NCBI GenBank assembly: GCA_035638255.1
Contig: DASRAJ010000112.1
Location: 1-64,000 of the forward strand
Direction of reading: 5' to 3'
Origin: DASRAJ01 sp035638255
Lineage (GTDB): Bacteria; Bacteroidota; Bacteroidia; Chitinophagales; UBA10324
DNA length: 64,000 bases
The notes beneath the pieces were generated by a model. It was given only the letters and a program-made list of their open reading frames with translations, was not told the DNA's origin and did not search any database. Numbering within the stretch: the stretch's first letter is position 1; every line of letters begins with the position of its first letter. Of the stretch, positions 8,070-17,400 are shown one piece after another. The translations under genes were made by a program, and so were the position numbers.

Positions 8070-9584
8070 CTAAAATCCTTCCCACTCCGGCTGGCGGTAC
8101 CGCAGCCAGAATTTTTGGAGTGCTTTTATTTCATAGGGAAAATCATAGAGGCCTGTTTTGTATCGCAGTGAGGAAACTAAGCTGATGGATTTTTTTTTGA
8201 AGGGAGATAGCTTTACGTCACTCACAGTGGGGTAGTATCCGTTCAGCACTGTTTCAAAATTTTTGATCTTGTCAATCATGTATGGCTTGAGCCACGGCGT
8301 CAATGGATTTTTCCGCAGATCAAAATTTTCCCACTGTGGTGAAATCCAGTCTTCCAGTTTTTGCGGGAACGAAAACCCCTGAGCTTTCACTGAGTTAAAC
8401 AATTCACTTCCTTCGGTGGGAACAGGAGAGTACACATAGATAATGATCTCCGTATCGGGATTGATCTCTTTTGTTTTCCTGATAAAGGCAATGTCTTCAT
8501 CAATCTGCTTCACCACTTCTTCCTCTGTGTCGGCGGGAGTGCCGAGCACAAAAGAATACTCCGGAATGATGTCAAATTTTTTCATGCGGGCCGCGAAGCG
8601 CTTGATCTGCTCACCGGTTTGTGTGCCGCCTTTGTCCATCTTTTTCAGAAGCGCATCATTACCGGTTTCCGCTCCGAAAAAAATCATCCTGCATCCGGCT
8701 TCACGCATGAGTGCGAGTGATTCGTCATTGTATTTATCAATAGTATCAATTCTTCCCTCACCCCACCAAATCATTTTTTCATCACGAATTAATTTTGAAA
8801 ATTCCACCGTTCTTTTTTCAGAAACAAAAAAATTGTTGTCATGAAATTCAATGGAGTCGCCACCAAAATTTTCCCTCAGAAATTTTATGTCCTGAAAAAT
8901 TTTCTCTGCTGATTTCCCTTTCCAGCGTGCTTCATAAATGGGAACGATGCCGCAGAACGCACATTTGAACGGGCACCCGATGCTCGAATGATAAGCGATA
9001 GTGTGATTGCCGAGGAAAGTTTTACCGAGATATTTTTTTATAGGATAGAATTGATTCAGCTTCCCGTAAGGAAGCATGGGAAGAGAGTCCTGATCGTAGA
9101 GTTCATCTTTTGTTGTTTTGATGATCTGGTTTTCCTTTTTGAAAATCAGATTTGGTACCGATGCCATCGCTTCGAGCGATGGCATCGGTTTGTCGAAATG
9201 CTGAAGAAGCTCAGGAAAAGTTTTATCGCCCGGACCGTACACGATGTAATCAACAAAGCCGGAGTTCATCACCACCTGGTATTGATTGGAAGCAAAGTAT
9301 CCACCCCAGATAATTTTTACTTCAGGAAACTGCTCGCGAATTTTTTTTGAATATGGAATTGCCTGTTTGAGTTGAGGGCCGGGCATTACAGTCAGTCCAA
9401 AATATTTGAACTCGCCGGTGCCGAAGTATGCTTCAATTTTCTTCCAGGGATCTTGTTCCAGGTTTCCATCCACGATTACCCAGTCAAATTTTCCTTCGAT
9501 GCTTGCTGCAACTTGTAAAATGGAATTAGGGATGCGCGGCTTATAGACGGTAGCGCGCGGATTGAACAGAAGAACTTTATTCAT
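8070..9584 (-). CDS. Second B12-binding-like radical SAM protein
   Basis: 504 aa. N-terminal Rossmann-like region (LLFNPRATVYKPRIPNSIL ... KYFGLTVMPGPQLKQAI ... IIWGGYFASN), radical SAM cluster motif GCPFKCAFC (Cys204, 208, 211) and the 'GAETGNDALLKKMDKGGT' strand. Same class as the protein at 4804 but clearly divergent, so the cluster holds two distinct members rather than a recent duplicate. Predicted to bind a 4Fe-4S cluster and SAM; whether cobalamin is bound is not certain because the classical DxHxxG motif is not evident. Odd: a perfect 15-bp-arm hairpin (9157-9189, exactly 33 bp) lies in frame near residue 135. Confidence 0.85.
   Translation of the reverse strand: MNKVLLFNPRATVYKPRIPNSILQVAASIEGKFDWVIVDGNLEQDPWKKIEAYFGTGEFKYFGLTVMPGPQLKQAIPYSKKIREQFPEVKIIWGGYFASNQYQVVMNSGFVDYIVYGPGDKTFPELLQHFDKPMPSLEAMASVPNLIFKKENQIIKTTKDELYDQDSLPMLPYGKLNQFYPIKKYLGKTFLGNHTIAYHSSIGCPFKCAFCGIVPIYEARWKGKSAEKIFQDIKFLRENFGGDSIEFHDNNFFVSEKRTVEFSKLIRDEKMIWWGEGRIDTIDKYNDESLALMREAGCRMIFFGAETGNDALLKKMDKGGTQTGEQIKRFAARMKKFDIIPEYSFVLGTPADTEEEVVKQIDEDIAFIRKTKEINPDTEIIIYVYSPVPTEGSELFNSVKAQGFSFPQKLEDWISPQWENFDLRKNPLTPWLKPYMIDKIKNFETVLNGYYPTVSDVKLSPFKKKSISLVSSLRYKTGLYDFPYEIKALQKFWLRYRQPEWEGF
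9157..9189. repeat. Perfect 33-bp hairpin inside a coding sequence
   Basis: ACCGATGCCATCGCT (9157-9171), loop TCG, AGCGATGGCATCGGT (9175-9189). The total length is 11 codons and it is translated as part of PMPSLEAMASVP. Seen directly. Confidence 0.9.
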
Positions 9585-9613
9585 AGCATCAAAGCGAAAG
9601 CAGCAAATTACTT

Positions 9614-10345
9614 TTAATTTTTGATCATGATCCAGGGGAACATCAAAGACTTATCGCGAAGAAAATGAAGTGCAACCTGCTCGGGAATCGAGCGATTGAG
9701 AATCGAATAACTGAATGATGACAACTCATTCCAATGATGATGAAAATAAAAGTTGATCATTTCAGGAACGCCCAATTTAGCGTAGTAATCATTACTTCGT
9801 TTTCTCGCTGCTGCCACTTCACGCTCATGGTAAACGGGACTATCAATGATGTGGATTTCACCTGACGGTTTCAATAGTTGAGCAAGCGCAGTAATTAATT
9901 TTTTCAAATCTGCGAAATACTGGATCGAAGCAGCGAGTACAATTACATCAAAGCTCTTTAGTGAAATAATATCTTCTTCGAGGTTGCCATAAATAAATTT
10001 TAAGTTCTTCTGATCCCGGAAAACACGCGTTGCCTGCTCCAACTCAATTTGATTCACATCAAGGCCAATAACTTTCGACTCCTCCATCCGGGACAGATGA
10101 TGAGTCATCCATCCATTGCCGCATCCTAAATCAAGAATATCAAGTGCAGCATTTTTTTGTAAGAGCCTGCTTCTCAGTTTCACTAATGATGCCGCCCTGA
10201 TCTTCCATTCTTGTTTGTGAGGATCATGTTCAGAAACTTCAGGCAATCTTTTGACTGCATCATCTGAATAAATTCTTCCTTCTAAAGTTCTCACCCTGAT
10301 GTAAACACTTTCCTGATCTGACATGAGCGTGGTAAAATAATTCAT
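9614..10345 (-). CDS. Class I SAM-dependent methyltransferase
   Basis: 243 aa. Motif I ILDLGCGNGWMTHHL (around residue 70) followed by VIGLDVNQIELEQA and FDVIVLAASIQYF, a Methyltransf_11/25-type fold acting on small molecules. The start used here is ATG 10345; ATG 10324 (MSDQESVYI) is an equally good alternative. The region from 10346 upstream is a truncated FkbM-type methyltransferase reading in an overlapping frame, suggesting that a rearrangement joined the two. It is followed after 29 bp by the radical SAM gene at 9584, so co-transcription is likely. Confidence 0.8.
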   Translation of the reverse strand: MNYFTTLMSDQESVYIRVRTLEGRIYSDDAVKRLPEVSEHDPHKQEWKIRAASLVKLRSRLLQKNAALDILDLGCGNGWMTHHLSRMEESKVIGLDVNQIELEQATRVFRDQKNLKFIYGNLEEDIISLKSFDVIVLAASIQYFADLKKLITALAQLLKPSGEIHIIDSPVYHEREVAAARKRSNDYYAKLGVPEMINFYFHHHWNELSSFSYSILNRSIPEQVALHFLRDKSLMFPWIMIKN

Positions 10346-10541
10346 GAACTAATTGCAAATCCTGAAACGGTCTTAGAAATATGAATTTCTTTTTCAGCAA
10401 TTGATAGCAGTATGCCTGTGGCTCTGCGGCGAGTACCTTTGTCCCCAGAGAAAGAAAAACATCGCTCCATGTTCCGAAATTTGCTCCGATGTCAAAACAA
10501 AAATCACTTTCCCGGTTAAATTGTGAATAGAAGCTCCGCAT
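10260..10541 (-). pseudogene. Truncated FkbM-family methyltransferase remnant
   Basis: The 93-codon frame begins with a typical FkbM start (RSFYSQF ... FCFDIGANFGTWSDVFLSLG-TKVLAAEP), including motif I D-I-G-A-N and the E-P pair, but homology-like sequence stops near residue 55, where the frame runs into the next methyltransferase gene. A complete FkbM enzyme needs about 150 more residues, which are absent. Either a deletion removed its 3' part or the neighbour was inserted. The frame is open for a few codons upstream of the first Met (back to a stop near 10580). Unlikely to be functional. Confidence 0.6.
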
Positions 10542-10658
10542 TCTTATTCTTCTTCTCTTCGACCCGGTGATAGTGTTAAATTACTGATGAGACAAATGGA
10601 ACGGACTTGATTTTATCATTGATAACAGATCGCATGCCCACGCTTTAAACTTAAAAGA

Positions 10659-11582
10659 TTGTTATCAATTTATATCTTGAAAAAAACTTTATCCAAATAT
10701 CTCAATACCAAAAAGCTGCTTCCCGTTGCGGTAAACAGCGATGAGAAAACGGGGAGAATCGTTTTGGTTTCCGGGGAGGAAGAAAGAGATATTACCACCA
10801 GGCACGCACTCATTTCACTCAATCCTTTTGCTATTGCACTGAATGCCACCACCACTAAGAACTTTCATGACTCACCTGTATTGATTTTATATTCAGGGGA
10901 AACAGAGCTGGCACGAATGCAATTGTATTTGAGCAGGGTTCAAAGATCACAAAGCTTCGAGTTGAAAATTTATCATGCAACCATTCCCAAAAAGTCATTC
11001 CCATTCTTATCCCGTTACTGGACAATGTTGCTGCTGCAATTAAAAAACAGTACAAATAAAAAATCGCGAAACTTTATTGTGCCGCCCGCCGAGTTGCTCA
11101 AATTGTTTGTGTACAGCTTATTGCCGAGGCCGGTTTATTTGATTTCATTGTTACACAGCTCGGGCTTTGATGCATTTCCTATTGACATTGCAGGAATGAT
11201 TGCGCCGGACCTAATGATCTTCAGCATCCGCAAAAGCAGTGCATTGGTGCAAAAAATTCTTGCAACAAAAAAATTTTGCGCTTCTACAGTTCCGTTTGAA
11301 GAGCGCAGCAAAGCTTATGAGTTGGGCAAATATCACCCGGATGGAATTCTTCCAGGCGCTTTCAGTAATTTGTTTTCGTCTGCTTCGCCAAAATCAGAAA
11401 TCCCCGTACCTGATTTTGCTGTTGATATTTTAGAACTGGAAGTAATAGATTCTTTTAATGATGGTGTGCATGTTCAATTGGTCGTGAGAGTGATCAATGA
11501 GTACAGGGTAAATCAGGTTCCTGTTCTCGCTCATACGCCATGGTTCAATCCGGTTTATTTTAAAAATAAATTTGCCGGGTAA
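10659..11582 (+). CDS. Flavin-reductase-like (FMN-binding split barrel) protein
   Basis: 307 aa with no ATG near the start; TTG at 10659 or 10677 is proposed. Residues about 130-290 resemble the flavin reductase-like domain: PRPVYLISLLHSSGFDAFPIDIAGMI ... MIFSIRKSSALVQKI ... FCASTVPF, where the S-x-x-G and small polar residues usually contact FMN. The first 125 residues form a separate beta-rich N-terminal region with no family I recognise. It is transcribed away from the minus-strand methyltransferase/radical SAM genes and 11 bp before another methyltransferase gene. It may supply reduced flavin or carry out a redox step in the local pathway; that is inference. Confidence 0.65.
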   Translation: MLSIYILKKTLSKYLNTKKLLPVAVNSDEKTGRIVLVSGEEERDITTRHALISLNPFAIALNATTTKNFHDSPVLILYSGETELARMQLYLSRVQRSQSFELKIYHATIPKKSFPFLSRYWTMLLLQLKNSTNKKSRNFIVPPAELLKLFVYSLLPRPVYLISLLHSSGFDAFPIDIAGMIAPDLMIFSIRKSSALVQKILATKKFCASTVPFEERSKAYELGKYHPDGILPGAFSNLFSSASPKSEIPVPDFAVDILELEVIDSFNDGVHVQLVVRVINEYRVNQVPVLAHTPWFNPVYFKNKFAG

Positions 11583-11593
11583 ATTGAAATTCG

Positions 11594-12316
11594 ATGCTCA
11601 AAAAGATTTTCAGAAGGCATGCTTACCGCGGAGTTTTTCCGTACAAAAAATTAGCCGATGAATTTTATGATGCTCTCTCTCTCGCGTGCAACGGCGCAGC
11701 ACTTTTTATCCCTGAGAATCTTTACTGCTTAGACTATGCGATTAAAAATTTGCCAAACGATGATCCCGTGATTGAAATTGGTTCTTTTATGGGAATGTCA
11801 ACCAACATGATCGGTCACTTTCTGAAAAAATACCGGCGACAAAACAAATTGTTCAGTTGCGACAAATGGGAGTTTGAAGAGAAGGAAAAAAAATATTACA
11901 CACGGGTGCTGAATACTCCGCCTGACGAGATGAAGCAATTTGTCCGTGATTCATTTTTGAGGAACACAAAATTTTTCAATGGCGATCAATTGCCATATAC
12001 CATTGAAATGTTCTCAGATGAATTTTTTGATCATTGGAAAAAATCTTCTGAGATGACCGATGTGTTTAACAGACCGGTGCGCTCCGGCGGTGCTGTCAGT
12101 TTCGCTTACATTGATGGCAATCATCAGTACGAATTCGTGAAGCGTGATTTTGAAAGCGTGAATGAATTTCTGGTAAAAAATGGTTTCATCTTCTTCGATG
12201 ATTCGGCTGAGCATATTGACTGCGGTATCCGTGACTTTGTGAAGGAAGTTAAGCGAAGAAAAGATTATGAGGTAGTGATGAAAAATCCGAATTACCTCTT
12301 CAGAAAGATTTTATGA
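11594..12316 (+). CDS. SAM-dependent methyltransferase, Methyltransf_24-like
   Basis: 240 aa. Motif I VIEIGSFMGMSTNMI (near residue 53), then SCDKWEF, and a late motif FAYIDGNHQYEFVKRDFE with IFFDDSAEH, the D-G-x-H-xY pattern of the Methyltransf_24 family often found in polysaccharide or antibiotic gene clusters (O-methylation). Starts at ATG 11594, 11 bp after the flavin-reductase-like gene, so the two probably form an operon. Its 3' end overlaps the convergent glycosyltransferase gene by 17 bp. Confidence 0.8.
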   Translation: MLKKIFRRHAYRGVFPYKKLADEFYDALSLACNGAALFIPENLYCLDYAIKNLPNDDPVIEIGSFMGMSTNMIGHFLKKYRRQNKLFSCDKWEFEEKEKKYYTRVLNTPPDEMKQFVRDSFLRNTKFFNGDQLPYTIEMFSDEFFDHWKKSSEMTDVFNRPVRSGGAVSFAYIDGNHQYEFVKRDFESVNEFLVKNGFIFFDDSAEHIDCGIRDFVKEVKRRKDYEVVMKNPNYLFRKIL

Positions 12317-13361
12317 TGCTCCAATATGCATTGATAGTGTCTCTCATCGTTACAGGCACTACCGAAGAAAAATCAAAAGAGTTTTCCGTGAGCAGTTGAA
12401 TGACTTTCCTTGTCATTTCCTCTGCACTCCTGCAAACGTGAATTTTTTCATGATCACAAATTCTTCCAACATCAAAACAAACTACTGACATTCCACAGGC
12501 AAGTGCTTCGCTGATCACCGTAGATTGCCCTTCGTATTCAGATGCATGCAAAAGAATTTTTGCCTGTTGCATTTTATCAAATACCTGTTCACGCTTTAAT
12601 GCTCCCGTGAAATGAACAGTGGATTCAAGATGCAATTCTTTGGTGAGCGCTTCAAGGTTTTTTCTTTCAGTTCCATCACCAACGATTTCTGTTTTGAGAA
12701 ATGAGAAATCTTTTTTCACTTCAGAAATAATTTTGAGAGCAAGATCAACTTGCTTGACAGGAATTAATGAACCGGCAATCAGCAGATCCAATTGACGATT
12801 GATCCCATGGTATCGCGGGAACAATCCATTACTATCTGAGATTCCCATGGGAATGATGTAATCAGCCCTGACACCCGCAGACTGAAACAGCTCCTCTGAC
12901 ATGCTTTGATTGAAGCAAACGATTTTTGGCTGAGTGATTCTTAAAAATTCGAGATAGCGATTTTGTTTTTTCACATCCTGCCCGGCAGCGATTGCGAGGT
13001 GCGGAATATTTTCCCGCAGCGAAAACTTAAGCCCCACAAAAGTTGCTTCAGTGAGAAAATAAGAGAGTAAGATCGTTTGATTGTTACACCATTCCTTCAG
13101 TTTATTATTCACACGCCGCCATGTTCTTTGCCGGAAAAAAAGTTTGCGGTCTTTTCCTCCTGCAGCGTATACTTCAATTCCATTCCACCGGTAAAATTTC
13201 TCTTCATGCGGGTATTGAAATGAAATAACCTTCATCTGAATTTCAGGGTGAAATTCCTTCCACCCCAATACAAAATCCTGCAATGCAGGAATACATGTGG
13301 TATCCGATTCATCGCGGGGAAACCCGGGAGTCAATATCAATAATCGAAATGGAATGGGCAC
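12300..13361 (-). CDS. Glycosyltransferase family 4
   Basis: 353 aa, GT-B fold. The N-terminal half has ILTPGFPRDESDT and the donor-binding C-terminal half has DLLIAGSLIPVKQVDLALK, EIVGDGTERKNLE, VHFTGALKREQVFDKM and the E-x7-E motif EYEGQSTVISEALACGMSVV. Such enzymes transfer a sugar from an NDP-sugar or lipid-linked donor with retention, typically in cell-surface polysaccharide or glycolipid synthesis. Its presence supports reading 4.8-13.4 kb as a surface or small-molecule modification locus. Acceptor and sugar cannot be read from the sequence. Confidence 0.85.
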   Translation of the reverse strand: MPIPFRLLILTPGFPRDESDTTCIPALQDFVLGWKEFHPEIQMKVISFQYPHEEKFYRWNGIEVYAAGGKDRKLFFRQRTWRRVNNKLKEWCNNQTILLSYFLTEATFVGLKFSLRENIPHLAIAAGQDVKKQNRYLEFLRITQPKIVCFNQSMSEELFQSAGVRADYIIPMGISDSNGLFPRYHGINRQLDLLIAGSLIPVKQVDLALKIISEVKKDFSFLKTEIVGDGTERKNLEALTKELHLESTVHFTGALKREQVFDKMQQAKILLHASEYEGQSTVISEALACGMSVVCFDVGRICDHEKIHVCRSAEEMTRKVIQLLTENSFDFSSVVPVTMRDTINAYWSIIKSF

Positions 13362-13672
13362 ATTTCAAAAATAAGTCTTATGCAGGCGAACAAGAGTGGG
13401 AGAAGTACAATGACATACTGCCCAACTATAAGTCATTCAGTAGGAAACTTCTTCACGCCTTGACAGAACTCTGCCAGAATTGTAATCCCGCAGTACTGCG
13501 GGACTACTGAATGACTAAAAGAATTGAAAGTAAAATCTCATTGCCAAGAACTCGATTTCAAAAATAGTTTGCGCTCAGCGTGACAGCTCTCCGCACCATG
13601 ACCAGCGCGCTATGACAATTTGGTATTCATCCGGTACAGGTGATTTTTTTTTGAAGGAGGATGGCAAATCGT
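13362..13672. other. 311-bp intergenic stretch, mostly repeat
   Basis: No convincing gene. It holds the 86-bp inverted-repeat element described at 13431-13516. The rest is low-information sequence between the divergent start of the glycosyltransferase and the stop of the small gene at 13673; a promoter for the glycosyltransferase may lie at 13362-13430 but no clear box was seen. Confidence 0.5.
13431..13516. mobile_element. MITE-like inverted repeat element, GTCATTCAG ends
   Basis: Perfect 13-bp terminal inverted repeats AGTCATTCAGTAG (13431-13443) and CTACTGAATGACT (13504-13516). An internal 16-bp perfect palindrome CCCGCAGTACTGCGGG lies at 13487-13502. No coding capacity. The same GTCATTCAG/CTGAATGAC ends bound the larger element at 40243-40437. 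Confidence 0.65.
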
Positions 13673-14149
13673 TCACTCAATAGTTTCTTTAATTTTAAGA
13701 ATGGATCTCAAATTAAAATCAAGCATAAACGAATCGGTCCATGGCTTTCCATCAAACTGAAAGTGATGAAGAATTAAATATCCAAGCGGTCGCGGCTGAA
13801 AGTGAATGCGCATAGAATCCTTTTGTAAATTCAGCTTCTTATACACACTATAAAAAGAATCAGCCCTGGCGATATTAATGTGTGAAAACATGATGGTTGA
13901 ATCCTCATACGCCAGCACTTTCTTGCTTAATTCCCGGTAAGCAGGCTCGTCATCCAGGGTGGTGAAAGCAGTATCAATATTACTGAAGGAAAGCGCCATG
14001 TAGGACCCTCTCTGAGCGAGGAAACTGCTTACCAACTGTTCAGCACGCGTTTGTGGAGTTGGGGAGTTGTATATGGATGAAGGAGCTATAACCATTAACC
14101 CAACGACCGCAAGAATGAGCAATTTCACAGTGAAGGAATTAAAATTCAT
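13673..14149 (-). CDS. Unknown exported or membrane-anchored protein
   Basis: 158 aa. One hydrophobic N-terminal segment (residues 7-25, VKLLILAVVGLMVIAPSS) suggests a signal peptide or anchor. The mature part starts with TRAEQLVSSFLAQRG and ends with a beta-rich LDFNLRSILKIKET. No family is recognised. It is followed on the minus strand, across a hairpin-containing gap, by no partner; the next gene in that direction is the glycosyltransferase 311 bp away. Confidence 0.6.
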   Translation of the reverse strand: MNFNSFTVKLLILAVVGLMVIAPSSIYNSPTPQTRAEQLVSSFLAQRGSYMALSFSNIDTAFTTLDDEPAYRELSKKVLAYEDSTIMFSHINIARADSFYSVYKKLNLQKDSMRIHFQPRPLGYLILHHFQFDGKPWTDSFMLDFNLRSILKIKETIE

Positions 14150-14282
14150 TGCAAATGGGAACGATTAGTTTTCGAAGATATGACAATGTAAAGAAGGGAT
14201 CGGCCGTAGTCAATTTTCATGTATGCAAAAGTGAGAATGATGATTCAGTTCAATCACGAAATTCAAAAATAATCGCTCTGCA

Positions 14283-14318
14283 AACTCCGGCGGAGTTGAA
14301 AAAAACTCCACCGGAGTT
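14283..14318. repeat. Hairpin repeat, AACTCCGGCGGAGTT type
   Basis: AACTCCGGCGGAGTT (14283-14297) and AACTCCACCGGAGTT (14304-14318), each self-complementary and able to pair with the other. A second copy of the family lies at 40680-40714. Confidence 0.75.
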
Positions 14319-14353
14319 ATCCGCGCAGTCGTTGCATCTGAAATATAAGACAC

Positions 14354-14390
14354 AAAAAAATCCAGTGAGTTTTTCATAAACCCACTGGAT
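14354..14390 (-). terminator. Rho-independent terminator of the T9SS cargo gene
   Basis: Read on the minus strand, the hairpin ATCCAGTGGGTTT / AAACTCACTGGAT (14361-14390, 12-13 bp arms with one mismatch) is followed directly by seven T residues. It starts 24 bp beyond the stop of the 14414-17527 gene. Confidence 0.8.
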
Positions 14391-14413
14391 CTTTCCAAAG
14401 ATCTTAATAATAT

Positions 14414-17400
14414 TTACTGCTGAACAATAAATCTCTGATTGAGTGACAGATCATTAACGCGAATGTTCACGAAGAACAAGCCATCATTGGTGTGATTGCC
14501 CAGAGAAATTTCTTTCATAAGCTTTCCGTTCACTACAGCAATCTTCTCTTCATCTACCACCTGACCGATTACATTGGTGATACTCACCGAAGCAACGTCA
14601 TTGATGTTTTGCTTCAGATCGAATGAAAGATCAAATGTGCCGTTGTTCGGATTGGGGAAGAGTGAAATCTCAGAAGCTGGTCCGGGAATTTGAGTCACAT
14701 TATTTTGAACAACAAAATCAATGTCGAGCTGATACGACCCTTCGAGAAAGCCTTGCCCTTCAACAACGATATACCATGTTTGTGTGGCTGAGGTCGTATG
14801 AACGGAATCAGAAGCTTCAACACCTGCGCAGTATGGACCGTTATCATCATTAGACGCACTATCAGCTCCGTTTTCGTCAAGTATATGAATAACAGTGTTC
14901 AAGTCTGTCGTGAAGCAGGTTCTCACTTCGAGATGTCCAAGAGCACTCGTAGTAACGGTATAAAAAACATCAGGTGAAGGCTGATTATTCGCGCCGACAT
15001 AATTATCCTTGTAGCAATTGGCAGAAAGATTATTTCTGATGTCAGTGTAAGGAAGCGCACCAACAAAAATCGCATCAGTGATGGTATCTCCAACTGGAGT
15101 TGGGTTCACCGTAACTGTCGCTTCTACCGAGGGCAACGTGGTAGCACCACAATGAACCTGGCAACGATAATACATGATGGTACTTCCTGCGTCAACGCTT
15201 GCAGATCCAGTAGGATTAGTTTGTCCTGATATCTCATTCCAAATTGCTCCATCACTCGAATCCTCCCATTGATACGTTTGTCCTGTTCCACTGGAATTGT
15301 CAGTGAGAGTAAGCGAGACAGAAACCGGTAATGCATTCGCGCAAACAGCAGTTGGAGATACAACGGCTGTTCCCGGTGTAGGGGGATCATAGCATGCGTT
15401 TGAAATCACAAGGTTCACAAGGTAATCTTCTGTTTCTCCAAATTGATATAGCCCGCACGGTGAAGGAACAGAATCACCTTCTTCAATAATTACTCTCATT
15501 CCCGTAATTCCTGGAAGAGTGCTGATCGGAGGAGTTATGCCATCTACAAGAGGTGAATTCAATCCTGTTGTGACATCTGAATATGCTAATTCACCTGCAT
15601 CAGCATAGTCTCCGTTACCGTTGTAGTCAATGTATACTGCTACATACGACTCGTAAAACTGTTGATCGCAAGAGCCATTTACAATACGAATTGTTGTCTG
15701 AACACCTATGGGAAGATTAGTTGAAAGATTAGTATTGTCAGTATAAGACTCGCAGTGATTAGGATCAGAACCGGCATTGATGGTTCCAAATTGCACTGTA
15801 TCAATCTTCGTATCATTCCCAAGAATGGCAGTAGAATAAGAGCTGCAATAGCATTGATAGAACGGATTCATAGTAACCTGGATGGTATCGGAATATCCCG
15901 GATTGCCACCGGAGCATATCAGTCTGCACCGAAAATAATGCGCAACAATCTGGGAATCTGTCCATGTGAAAGAGGTTCCCCCCGGGTTCCACGCTGACAG
16001 GTCGGTTGAATATTGCCATAGATAACTGAGACCGGATTGGGAAAGATAATTATCGAGAGATAAAGTAAAGTGCTCATTGGGACAAACAGAATACAATGTG
16101 GAATTCATGTCACCCACAACCGGTACTCCGGAACATGCACTCACTGTACTCAAACTGACAAGATAATCTTCCGTTTCCCCGCGCGTGTACGTTCCGCACG
16201 ATGAAGGAACGGTTGAGCCTTCCTGCAAAACGATTCTCATTCCCGTAGTGCCTGACATAGCTGTTACCGGAAGGAAGAACGTTCCATCGGGAATGCTGTT
16301 CAAATTATAAATGGGTCCGTAGGAATAAACCAATTCATTGGCATCCGTGAAGGACGAGTTGTGATTCAAATCAATGTACACAGCCACATAAGCTTCGTAT
16401 TCCTCGCCCGTGCACGAACCATTTGCTATGTGAATGGTGCTCGGCTGTCCGGGACTTAACGTTGCAGGAGTTACGCCAGTGTAATCAGTATAGCTCTCGC
16501 ATTGAAAAGGATCACTGCCGGTACTCATCGTTCCAAGTTCAACGGAGTCAATTTTTGTGTCTTCTGTAGTAACAGCATACGACCCGCAGTAGCAATGGTA
16601 GAACAACTGCATATTAACCTTCAATGAAACAGAACTGTCAATGCCACCGCCGTTGCTGCAAATGACAACGCAGTGGTAATATTTGGCTGAAGTTTGTGTA
16701 TATGTTAGCGTGGAGTTGGTTGCACCGGAAATAGCTGTCCATAAGGTTGTTCCGTTGACAGAGTATCTCCATTGGTATGTTAATCCCCCTCCCGCTGAAA
16801 TGTTTCCCATCGAAAGGGTAAAAGGACTTCCTGTACAAACAGAATCCGGATTTGAAATTGTATTTCCGGGATTTGGTGTTCCGGTGCATAGTGTGCCAAA
16901 GGTTAGTTGAATATTCGGGCGGAATGTATTGATTTCACCATCGTCAGTTGGCATAGTACCGTCCTGTTCCCAATACTGGTTACTATTGAAGAGAGCATCG
17001 TGCTGCCGGAATCCTTTTGCGTTCGAATTCTCGCCGCCAAAGCTCCCGTAATTGGTTTCAACAAAAACTTCGAGATTGTTTGAAGTATAGTTGAACGGTG
17101 TGGTCAGCGTAAAGGTGACCCAGCTATCTGCAGAGAGCATGGAACTCGTGACATTTCCTGACCAAACAGTAGTGGCACCCAGTGTAGCACTATCATACGG
17201 TGTCCCGGAAAGGGTACTGGCCGATGTCGTTTTCAACTTAATTACGACGGGAGTACTGGAGGCAGGTGCATTGACAGAATTCACGTAGAACGCTACCTGG
17301 GTGATGTAGCCGCTCGTGCTGATATCCGAACTCAGGTAGAGCGCTTCCGTCCGCTCATATCCGTAGAAACAACCGAGGGGCTGGCTTGCAGTGGAGTCAT

